NCBI RefSeq assembly: GCF_040412425.1
Contig: NC_089762.1
Span: 18,487,712 to 18,551,711, forward strand
Direction: 5' to 3'
DNA length: 64,000 bases
Source: Macrobrachium rosenbergii
Lineage: Eukaryota > Arthropoda > Malacostraca > Decapoda > Palaemonidae
Positions 54,103 through 64,000 of the stretch are shown one piece after another. A program made the translations under genes and the position numbers. Position 1 is the stretch's first letter. Each line of letters opens with the position of its first letter. The notes beneath the pieces are model-generated. The model ran no database searches and was not told where the DNA came from. It saw only the letters and a program-made list of their open reading frames with translations.

Positions 54103-55548
54103 GATTGTATGACCATGAAGAAAATGAAACAACGGAGTGCAAGGTCATATGCCTCAGACTCAGACTGAAGGCAAAGCTCAGCTGTTCACTCTCCTCGTTG
54201 CCATATGTAATCTGTGGGTATGTTTGGGAAAGGAGGGGTGACTAGAAGGTACGATACTTACCGTTTCCTTAGGTTGACTAGTACTTTCCAGTCTTGCCAT
54301 GACCAGCTACAGTTGACTACCTACCAGGTCCATGCTATGCTGCTTACGTTAACAGAGGCAGAAGGAGTTGAATAGGACATGATTATTCGTTCGTATCGAG
54401 TGGAAATCAAACCTTGGCTATTTCACCGGTAGTGCGAGTGTCTTAACCGTTTGGTAAGAACTTGCAGATTAAGTACAACAAATGAACGCATCAAGGAATC
54501 GTTGTGCAAAATAGGTGCTTCACCAGGACAAAATCATCTATTTAATTTGCCCCTTCTTTATTGTAAATCTTCAAAATTGACTTAGAATAAGAAGCGTTCA
54601 AGGATCCAATCAGAAAAAAAATTTGTAACCTTGAGGTAAAGCGTCCACTTTTTTCGTTAATAGTTCAAGTCTGCACTTGAGAATTGCTTGGCAATCATCA
54701 AAAAGTGTGAAAATTTAGCCCCTACCCCTTCAGTTCTTACACACGAACGATGATGCATTTTACTTTTTTGTAAATATTCTTATGCAAGTTCGGAAAAAAA
54801 AGTAAGTCTAGCATTGTGCATAATAAAGATATTACAGGTTGAAAACTCTCTTATTTTATCAATTCAGATATGACAGTCTCATTTAAGGTTTCCTCTCAAG
54901 CTTTTCGAATTCTACAAAAACCCGTTGTGTGAAAGATTTTTTTTCTTTTCAAAATATAATTCTCAGCTGATCTGAAAATACCAACATGACATAATATTGG
55001 GAGCCTCTATTTTGAGATGCCATGTTGTAAGATGACTGCATAGTCTCAGCAGTGACCCAGCTGACGCCAGGAAGCTTGCTTGTGCAATACCACCGATGCC
55101 ATTAAGCCAGCTCGTGACGCTACTGATGCCTTTTATTTTTTTCTCTCTCTCTCCATAAGAAGGGCTTCAGTTTCGAGGAAAGGTGAATTAAGATAGAAGA
55201 GAGTGTTGCACTGCATGAAGGATTCGTTAATTTTCTGTGCAGGGTTATACAGAGACTGATGTTCAACTATAGCATTAGCTTCTACAAACACCTACCCACT
55301 AGACTTTTCCTTCAAACTGGATATAAGTCAGTATTTTGTGAATGCAAAATTGCAGTATATTAAAATTTGCCTGCAATACAGTAATGTTGCACGCAACTTA
55401 TTATTTACTAAAATAGCAAAGCCTTGGCTGTCGAGAAGGGAAACATGTAACTCGCCTGATGAACTTTTTAAAAAAAGTCTTCGTGTATGAAATGGAGGAT
55501 TTAAGGAAGTTACCTCCACGGGGGGACATCCTTGAGTCTGACGACTGA
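54098..55548. other. Unassigned DNA, possible eroded tRNA-like repeat
   Basis: On minus, around 54390-54450, aaacggttaagacactcgc and ggtttgatttcc resemble A- and B-box regions of a tRNA-derived repeat, but I cannot set its ends. Otherwise nothing recognised. Confidence 0.4.
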
Positions 55549-55860
55549 GCAAGGATAACAAAAGTAGCAAGGATAATAAAAGTAGCAAAGATAACAAAAT
55601 CAGTAGGGATAACAAAAGTAACAAGGATAACGAAAGTAGCAAGGATAAGAAGAGTAGGAAGGATAAAAAAAGTAGTAAGTATAACAAAAGTAGCAATGAT
55701 AAAAGTTTGAAGGGATAACAAGGGTAACGAAAAAGTAGCAAAGAAAACAAAAGTTGCGGGATAACAAAATAAACAGGTGTAACGAAAAAGCAGCATAGAT
55801 AACAAGAGTAGTAAGGATAACGAAAGTAGCAAGGTTAACAAAAGTAGCAAGGATAACAAC
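55549..55860. repeat. 18-bp minisatellite, ~17 units
   Basis: The consensus unit is aacaaaagtagcaaggat with scattered substitutions and a few indels. The period of 18 keeps frames open on minus (Leu/Ser/Phe/Ile-rich), which explains the 113-181-codon frames there. On plus it would read SKDNKS repeats without an ATG. No evidence for a real protein. Confidence 0.93.
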
Positions 55861-58460
55861 AGTCCATCCCTGGCAGTGTAGTGGACCATCGCTTCGATCA
55901 CAGAGGTAAAGAAAAGGGTTCTGGGATAAGAATGACGACATTTCAAAATGAGAATGAAATTACTCCTTTTAAATAGCTAGAAGGGGTCTGATCGGGCTTC
56001 GGGGGAAGCAAAGATCTGGTCCTCTGGCTTTTTTTATTAAGGAAAAACAGGTTACATCTTAAAACGTTTAGTTTCAGGCTAATACTGGATGTGCTGAGTC
56101 CCAGATTCATAATGGGATGGGGAAATGGTGTGTTATTATCTTCAAGGATGATGATTTAACAAAATAATAGGAAAGAAAGAGAGAGAATTTGATTTTACGG
56201 GAACCGAAGTATCAAAGAATAAATACTGGCCTTTGTGATGTTTACCGACAGAATAGTTTTACAAAAAAAAAAAAAAAAGAAGATATATGACATTCCTAAT
56301 GATGCTATCCTTGATTTCCCAAGCCCTGAGTGAAACATATATAACAGAAAGGCATTTGGAATACATAATACAAGACAGGTGGCTATCAAAGATCATAGGG
56401 CTGAAAATATCAAAGAATAAACACTTTGTAATGTAAAGTGATATATTGTTTAAATATTTCTTTGATTAAAGGAATTTGATCATTAGAACAGTGGCAAGTT
56501 ATTTACCGGCGAAGTCTAAATTCGGAATACACCAGTTGAAACAAGCTGATAAATAGAGAAGTAAACAATAAATATAGTCATCACAAACAAACCACATGGC
56601 ATTACATTTCATAACACAAAACAATATTTGTTTACGAGTTTCAAAGGTAATGCAATATTTCCTTTTCAGTGATTATGAACAAATACGCACTATCTGGGCC
56701 GCATGTCATTGAGTAACACAGAGAACCTCTCCCTCCTCCCAAGTACCAAGTAATACCTGACAGACTAATACTTTCCACATTTAAATGTGGAGATCAGGAA
56801 ATTTTGGACTGCCTAGATCGCTGACTCTTCTCGTCCATCACATGCCAAGCTTTGGATCTTCCTTCTCGAGCAATTTTCCTTAACTTCAAAAAACTCCTTT
56901 CTTCTACGAGGAAGGTCCATGGTATTTTCTTCATTTGTTCTCATTTTGTCCTTAACTTTAGGCATAGGGTAGACTGGGTGCTAAGTTCCCCGCACCACGC
57001 CAGTCTTCACAGAAAAAGAATCGCGACTCATTTTTTAAATCAAGTTTGGGTGTTTTAGAGCTTCCAGTAAAAAAGTGTCAAATTCAGTCACGTATTACTT
57101 TATTGCACATACTTGACTTACGGTACTAGGCTATTTATACGATCATAATTTGATATAATTTCTTTCAAGTACACACAGTCAGCCATTAAAAGACGTCAGC
57201 TATTGGTTTGACAAGCTATAGTAACAGAAAATGAAAGTGACCGACTGTAAGGTCAGAATGGAATTCAAAAGCTGAATGTTTTTTTTTTTCTTCAATTTAC
57301 TTTTACCTGTTAAGGTAACTCCTAGTGACCCCAGCGGGGACGTACCATAGAAATAACTTCTTCCTATGAGGTACTCGCTAAATTGGAAACATTTGCTTTT
57401 TGAACAATGTTGCCTTGATGAGTAAGCAAATATGAGTTATACAATGGTCATCTGGGAAGCGGATATCAGAGGCATTGACAACTAACTATTAGAGAAAAAA
57501 CGGTAGCTAAAATCAAGATGCAAATTTCGGTTGCTGCTTATGCCAGAAGGAGAAGATAAATTATAAGGAAATTCTCGGAGTCTCTTTTGCATTCGTTCCT
57601 CCAGTTCCATTCTCGCATTTGCATGAATAGTTCTTACGGAGTGATTCATATTCCTCAGATATCCTTCTCCTTATACGACGGTGACCTCCAGTGGCATTTA
57701 ACGTATTAACGACGGATTCTTGCCTTTCCCCGCTGTCCACCTGATCATTAACGGCAAATCCTCGAATAGCGGTCATACCGACTCGTAACCCCATCAACTT
57801 TTTGCTGCACGCTGCTCATGCACGAATTTCAAATTCGCGCTTGCTTGCCACATAAAGTTCGCTCTGACGATGGAGATGACGGCAAAATAATCGCTGGGTG
57901 ATAATCTCTTAAGAAACAGTTTTTAACGTTTTTTCCTGCTTTATTTTTTGTAATTATGTACCGCATTATAGTAATGGCAAGCTTCACACGGGACTTGCAT
58001 TCAATGGACATTTGTTTATCACTCCGAGGTACTCAAATTTGGTGACAGCAGGGATGGCACTAACGTCTTCAACTTGTAGATCGTAATTTGGTTCCGAGAC
58101 CAGATTCGCAAGTTCACCGCTTGATTTCTCCAGTTTCGGCGATGGGACATTGCAGCGCTCGAAATTTCGGTTTCGTGAGTCCAGCCTTTAAATCAGCGAA
58201 AGATTTATAAGGAGTAGAGTCTACGCTTATGACGCAGGGCCCACTTGGCAGTGGAGAGGAGCTCAGGAAAATAGACTAAGTTGACCAGGAAGCAAAACAC
58301 CTGGAAATTTGGTAACGCTTTACTGAACAAAAAAAAAAAAAAAATTCCCGTTATGGAGAACTGGAAGACTCAATAAGGCATGTATCACTGGCATACATAG
58401 TAATAAAGATATGACTGACATTTGAAATTCGTAAATTATGACCTATAAATTAAACTTGTA
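55861..58460. other. Unassigned DNA
   Basis: No gene or repeat recognised. An 18-bp perfect palindrome, tccacatttaaatgtgga, lies near 56774-56791; this is short enough to be chance. Confidence 0.55.
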
Positions 58461-58966
58461 CCCCTTTGTTTATGGAACAAAATTAAAGTTTTGATTATCC
58501 AACATGAATGTATTGCCACAGGTTAATAGATTAATATAATATATTAACAAAATTAATATAATGCTTATTCGGTTTAATAATGTTCAATACAAATGATATT
58601 TCGGCTTTGCACCCTTGGGATGTTAAATTCAGCTGATAACAATCTTGCGGTTTCAGCACCATTTTTATTGTTTTGATAGTACAATTGAATTGCTTTTACT
58701 CTCTGTTCCTTTGTTAATCTCATGGTTGTATAAAATATCTGAAAAAATGAAGATTTAGCAAATTAACTAAAGAAAATAATAAAGAAAATATACATTATAA
58801 GATATAAAATTAAAAGGGCGTTACTTATGCCGCATTATTAAACCGAATAAGCATTATATTAATTTTGTTAATATATTATATTAATCTAACCTGTGGCAAT
58901 ACATTCATGTTCGAAAGAATAAAGGATAATCAAAAGGCTTTAATTTTGTTCCACTTAAACAAAGGG
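58461..58966. mobile_element. Fold-back element with ~125-bp inverted arms
   Basis: The left arm 58461-58582 and right arm 58833-58966 are reverse complements over most of their length (ggaacaaaattaaag, gaatgtattgccacaggtta, aatataatgcttattcgg and their complements). The right arm has an extra short segment (tcgaaagaataaagg). The direct repeat aaagggcgttacttatg brackets the right arm at 58813-58829 and 58961-58977. The roughly 250-bp interior holds a small helix-turn-helix-like ORF on minus. Confidence 0.75.
58574..58723 (-). pseudogene. Short helix-turn-helix transposase-like N-terminus
   Basis: A 49-codon ATG frame on minus begins MRLTKEQRVKAIQLYYQNN and includes ETARLLSAEFNIP. The pattern (short polar start, EQR-x-x-AIxLYY, then A-E-TARLL) resembles the N-terminal HTH of DUF4817/mariner-type proteins. 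It ends inside the left inverted arm at a TAA (58574-58576). No catalytic domain follows, so it is either a truncated transposase start or a very small DNA-binding protein. The family assignment is from memory. Confidence 0.45.
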
Positions 58967-58983
58967 CGTTACTTATGTATGCA

Positions 58984-58985
<2 letters not shown>

Positions 58986-59071
<86 letters not shown>
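58986..59071. repeat. (AT)n microsatellite
   Basis: About 86 bp of AT beginning about 20 bp after the fold-back element. Confidence 0.97.
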
Positions 59072-59073
<2 letters not shown>

Positions 59074-60120
59074 TCTCAAAAACTTTATGCACGATATTTC
59101 CAGACTTTCAAATGCTCATCCACAAATAACCCATTAATCTCGAATTCAGCCCGCCTCTGTTACCTTGTTTTCTACCTTTGCATATCTCAAATTTCTCACT
59201 CCTTACATAGAACTCGAATATTTCCATCATAATTTCAACAATATTTCTTTCATTTTCACTCGACATCCACACTTCGCTTCCATGAAGAGGAGTTGCATAA
59301 ACAATCCATTCATACATTCCAACTTTGACTTCCACAAATTTTCCGTTTTCTTCCAGATCTTTTGCTCCCTCTCTCGCTGGATCTGTTCTGTGATTCGCTT
59401 CCTCTGTTATACAGAGATACTTTTATTCACTCTGTTTATAGGAATATTTTGGATTATTTGAACCTTGACCATCGTTAATTTCAATATTCATTAAATACTA
59501 TAATACTTCTTTAAATTTATTGGTTACGAAATTATTAACCATCTTAGTTTCTTTGCATATAAAGAGCAACCAAGTGAATCGATATAATCATTACGTTATT
59601 TAACAGTATAATAGTCCTCGTAGGCAGAACCAATCATTTCGAAGAAGCCAAAGTTCTTCATCTTTTAACGCAGAATCAGGTCTGAGAAAGATGATGACAA
59701 AGGCGTCCTTGCAAGCATTTAAAAGAAAAAAATAATATCTGCCAGAAATGTAATGAATAAATGAGATTAGCAAAGTGATTGCACCAGATCTTTAAATAGA
59801 AATTATTTTTTTAAAAATTTTTGTAGAGACAAACCCGATCCAGTTGTTTAAGCAAGTGAAGGGTTGGTCAAAAGAAGTGGGAATATTCATGGGAATACTG
59901 AAGCAGTGTTTGATAGGAAAGTGGTGATACAGATGCTGCTTTTAGGGGTGATACAGATGCTGCTTTTAGGGCTGTATACTGTGTTTGATTTTTATAACAT
60001 AATAATATGTAACGGTAATTTTTTTTATACGATGAGTACAAAATAGAAATATGTGTGGTAATTTTAAGGTAGAAATACGAAGAAACAATGTATCTTATCA
60101 AACCCAAATTATGAGGACAT
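59072..60120. other. Unassigned DNA
   Basis: No recognised gene. An exact 20-bp direct repeat (ggtgatacagatgctgcttt-like) occurs near 59922-59970. On minus, 59108-59335 reads a GSEVWM-containing frame that faintly recalls a non-LTR ORF2 tail, too weak to call. Confidence 0.45.
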
Positions 60121-60145
60121 TATATATATATATATATATATATAA

Positions 60146-60177
<32 letters not shown>

Positions 60178-60182
60178 ATATG

Positions 60183-60264
<82 letters not shown>

Positions 60265-60324
60265 TATATATACATACATATATATATGTACTGTATATTA
60301 TATATACATATATATATATATGTG

Positions 60325-60418
<94 letters not shown>
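60121..60418. repeat. Long compound (AT)n array
   Basis: About 300 bp of AT dinucleotides with GT, tgtatt and tacata interruptions. Ile-Tyr frames across it are artefacts. Confidence 0.97.
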
Positions 60419-60422
<4 letters not shown>

Positions 60423-61610
60423 GGTTCTCACTATCACGCAAAATATAGTAAGCGTCGTTAAGTAAACCAGTACTCAAAATGGATTTGAGATAAAGTATAT
60501 GCTTTGATATATTAGTATCTCATAGGAAAACCAGTCATCTTCTCTTAGCAAATGTCCATAACATTCCCTTCCATACTATGTAATTGTATTTTATTCTCAG
60601 TAATTTGTAAATTATTTAACTTGCCTATTTTTAAGACGACTATTTGATATTTAAGAGGCCCAATAGCAAACTTATTTTCTGGTGACTAGATTGGTTTGGC
60701 CAAGCCTGTCTCGGTGTCTCCTACAAATAAAAAGATACTGGAAAAATGTATGTGATCATCTAACTTATACATGGTTCTACTTCAGCCAAATTGTAAAAGT
60801 CAGGGACACGAATTATAAAGCAGCAACAATTACCATTTTTGAAAGGTCTGCTTGTAAAGATTAATTACTTGATTTCTATGGTGTCAGAACAAGTATGGAC
60901 ATCTACGATGCATTGCAAAATGCTGTAACGAAACGTTTTTTGAGATTTATACAGAAATTATTTTGTAGTGATTTGAATGGAAAGACATTCTGTTTAAAAA
61001 AAATGGACTCCTGCCTTTCACACATTTCATTCATACCTATTGGTAGCAGTTAGATGTTAAAGAAAAATTCTGTATTTTTTAGATAACATGCTTTGTTCCG
61101 TTTACTTTATGGCAACGGAGGTGAATGTTGCTTACTTAAAGTCGACGTTCCACTGCTCATTATTTATGGTTGTTGAGAGTTTTTCATCTGTCCTGTATTT
61201 GCTTTTCATCTTCCTTTTGGCCTCAATCTAAACCTTACTCTCCTTTTTACTCATATTTGCTCTCCAATTAGTGTGTCCTAGGTACTGAAAACAAGAAACG
61301 AAAATTACAAATAAAGGAAAAAATTGTACCCGTAAATAAAGAATCTACCAAGAATGTCGTTTAGGAAACGCAGCAGTCACTGCCAAATAAAACATGATTT
61401 TATTGCAGATAAAAAACTAATTAGCATAATTTTTATTCAAATAAGAATATTTTGCTCACCTCCCCACTTTACACAAACGTATGTGTGTTGTGAATACGCA
61501 TGTACTGTGCAGAGGTTTAGATGAAAGTTGAGTATCGTGGTCATTTATAAAATCGTTACTTCTATATAAAAACGTAAGTAGTACGGTGACACCTCCACAC
61601 ATACACACAC

Positions 61611-61647
<37 letters not shown>

Positions 61648-63169
61648 ACATGTAAGGCACCTCAAGGCAATATAGGTTACTCCGCTAATCTAGGTCATTA
61701 AAAAAACTGCCTCCCATCACTTCATCACTTTCGTAATCCTTGACAAGCAATTGATTTCCTCAGCTGCAATATGCCCAGGTTGCATCGTAACCACCAGATG
61801 CGAAGGGTGAAAGAACCATCCTTCTCGATGTTGCTGAAGGCTGCTATTATGGTAGCGGCTATGTGATATGCCAGGAATTTCCGAAACAAAAACATTCTTA
61901 AAAAAAGATGCTGGATGCTTTCCCTAATAATCAGACCCCGGAAATTCCCCTGATCATAAACGAGTTTGATTTAGGTTTGTATTACCTGGAACTGCATCCA
62001 TAAAATTTTGCATGAATGAAGAGGGTGACTGAATGATCGTTTCATAATTATCAGGACCCCTGATAGTTATGAATGGTTACACATTAATCCATGTAAAGAT
62101 TGTGTTTTGATAATATGAAAAAGTTCAGTTACACACCTATAATTCGAAATAAATTAGAATAAAGAGCTGAAATTTTAAAATGATGATGAGAATGAACTCA
62201 AGGTAGCTACTAAACTTAGGTTTTTTTTTTAAAAGAATACTAGAACTTTATTTAATGAACTTGGGATAATAATTAACTCAATAGCGACAAGTGAGAAGTG
62301 TGATTTACGTAGATTTTTTCAGAAATCTAGCAAAGTGTGCAATAAATAGCAGCCACACAGCAAACGTCCCTCGAATCCCGTAGGTTTTAAACTGCTCAGT
62401 GTCAAAAGCACCTAAAGAAAACAAAACGTTATATAAATATTTCCTTAAAATATTTAACGTACATTTTAAGGAAATATTTCTATAACATTTTGTGAACTTA
62501 ATTGTTCTTGGACGATAGCAAGTAATCCTTCAGGAAGATGAAAATGCTTCATGCTCATTTTCATGTAGAAATCCAAGTAATTCCTCGCTCGGTTCTGTTA
62601 TCTGGAACAACCTGCATTGTAAGTTAGTCTGTCAATTTCAAAGGAAAAACGATTTGGATACGATTTTATTTTAAGAGGCAGAGGCGTATGTTATGGCCAC
62701 CCCAGTGCTTTCATCTAGCTCAAGGGCGATGGAAACAATGAAAAAACGGGATGTAAAGCAGCTTGGTTTAAACCAGTTGTTTCTTATGGAACTACCTAGT
62801 TTTGGTGAAGTTTGCAGAAAAAGAAACAGATCGATCAAAATCATCTCTTTGCTCCCTCGAATTTATTGTGAAAATATTCTTAGTCAAAGCTCATTTTGTC
62901 ACTTATATATCTGAAAATGTTTGAATAAGTCTTCATCCATGTAGCCTCTTAGTACGTCTGGATGTGACATGATCAATTTTCTCAAAAGTTATAAAAAGGG
63001 GAAACTGAGTTTTTTACTCATTTGCAGGAACTCAATCAATATTTTGTCATTATGGACTTTTGAATTCTCAGTTTATCACTTCATTTCATTTGTAAGTCTC
63101 TTAATTCAAATGAAGAAACATTTCCTACTTAGTAAACGACACATTCACACACACACACACACGGGTTGA
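60419..63169. other. Unassigned DNA with (CAA)n and a hairpin
   Basis: (CAA)n lies at 61611-61647. A 24-bp-arm inverted repeat lies at 62428-62486 and is listed separately. A 73-codon ATG frame at 62693-62914 has no recognised motif. Confidence 0.55.
62428..62486. repeat. Short inverted repeat, 24-bp arms
   Basis: The left arm at 62428-62451 (gttatataaatatttcc...) and right arm at 62463-62486 (...ggaaatatttctataac) pair with one mismatch around an 11-bp loop. Confidence 0.9.
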
Positions 63170-64000
63170 CAAGGAAGATGGGTCGGTGAAAATGTGGTTG
63201 AATGGCTGACCAGGTTATGTAGGATGTTTTGATGAGGGAAAGATTCCAGCTGAATGGTAAAATTGATAAAGAAGACTTGCAAGAGTTGTTGGTTTGGTAC
63301 ACAGCTTTGCTTAGCATACCAAGGAAGGTGTATGGGAATATTTTGGTTGAGAAGGTAGCAAAGATGACAGATTTGACAGAGGATGTGAATCAAGACAGAG
63401 AGTGAGTTTGTGGATCAAGTGATTGTTGTGACACAGCTGTGTGAGAAGTTTAAAATGAAAATGAAAATTCTGTGTTTGGCATCCATAGTATTAGAGAAAG
63501 CTTGACAGCATTGACAAAGAGACAACATGGAGGATGTTGAAGATGTATGGTATAGAGGGCAAATTTTTGGGAGCATTACAAAGTTATTATGATGGAAGTG
63601 AAGCATGTGTTAGAGTTTGTCGACATGAGGGTGATTGGTTTGGTGTAAAAATGGGACTGAGACAAGGCTTTGTTGTGTGTTCAGTGTCTTTATGGAAGCA
63701 GTGTTGCAATAAGTAGGAAAATTTACGGTATAGTATGTGCACTGTTGTAGGACTAAAATATAGGTTATGAATGGAGTATGGAATGGCTGATATTCATTGA
63801 TGTTATGTTCCTGGTTGGTTATAGTGAAGAGAAATTGCAAAAATTAGTAAAAGTGTTTGCAAATAAATGTAAACAATGGTTATAGTGAAGAGAAATTGCA
63901 AAAATTAGTAAAAGTGTTTGCAAATAAATGTAAACAATGGTTATAGTGAAGAGAAATTGCAAAAATTAGTAAAAGTGTTTGCAAATAAATGTAAACAATA
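63170..64000 (+). pseudogene. Non-LTR retrotransposon reverse transcriptase fragment
   Basis: Frames are broken, but the RT order is clear. At about 63528-63690 the translation reads MLKMYGIEGKFLGALQSYY, then SEACVRV, then WFGVKMGLRQG, the conserved fingers/palm region ending in the LRQG motif that precedes the MSP.LFN block. After a frameshift, about 63780-63870 gives EWLIFIDVMFLVGYSEEKLQKLV, the region of the catalytic FADD/YADD box, here degenerated to F-I-D-V. Upstream, about 63180-63400 matches the segment before the RT only loosely (VEYQTNN-like on minus, non-coding). The window ends inside this element. It is a dead copy; the clade is not assigned. Confidence 0.65.
63817..64000. repeat. 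61-bp tandem repeat, 3 copies at window end
   Basis: A unit containing tatagtgaagagaaattgc recurs with starts of 'atag' at 63821, 63882 and 63943 (period 61). The copies are essentially identical and it may continue beyond the window. The unit lies within the RT coding sequence and, not being a multiple of three, shifts the frame. Confidence 0.95.

Noticed and set aside
55328..55946. 140- and 181-codon minus frames resembling a multi-pass membrane protein
   Set aside because: The hydrophobic repeats are the 18-bp minisatellite read in two frames; both frames are equally open.

Overview
This is eukaryotic, AT-rich, repeat-dominated DNA, most likely from a decapod crustacean and perhaps a caridean prawn. 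The evidence is the very high density of (CT)n, (GA)n and (AT)n microsatellites, often switching to (GT)n. Two further signs are a 280-bp tRNA-derived SINE and a roughly 300-bp dispersed family (four copies, both orientations), both of which I associate from memory with decapod genomes. No bacterial gene organisation, rRNA, intact tRNA or CRISPR is visible. I could not recognise a host protein-coding gene, so the window looks intergenic or deep-intronic.

Layout. 0-13 kb: unassigned DNA, one dispersed-repeat copy (3.65-4.0 kb), a compound (CT)n satellite (4.44-5.04 kb), a GC-rich patch near 6.4 kb, a purine/pyrimidine switch near 8.2 kb and a 257-bp near-perfect palindrome beside a long (AT)n tract (10.5-10.9 kb). 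13.22-17.84 kb: the most striking object, an element with long terminal inverted repeats around a broken gene that has a PIN/FEN-like acidic core and a C-terminal cysteine-rich CXC-like domain. 20-40 kb: SINEs with clear target-site duplications (21.7 and 37.1 kb), dispersed repeats, fold-back sequences, a 49-bp minisatellite (29.2-29.6 kb) and a decayed non-LTR retrotransposon tail (38.5-39.2 kb). 41-52 kb: two more palindromes embedded between (AT)n tracts (41.4 and 51.4 kb), a GC-rich island (47.4-48.5 kb) and a hAT-type MITE with a perfect 8-bp target duplication (49.88-50.16 kb). 52-64 kb: a duplicated tRNA-like unit next to a broken DD37E Tc1/mariner-type transposase, an 18-bp minisatellite, a fold-back element carrying a small helix-turn-helix ORF, and at the end a non-LTR reverse transcriptase fragment containing a 61-bp tandem repeat.

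The coding-like sequences are remnants of several unrelated mobile-element classes, not a cooperating gene set. The best candidate for something undescribed is the 4.6-kb TIR element. The second is a shared architecture in the 41.4-kb and 51.4-kb palindromes, each of which carries a hammerhead-like core (xxGAAGA, hairpin, GAAA) of the kind reported in Penelope-like elements.
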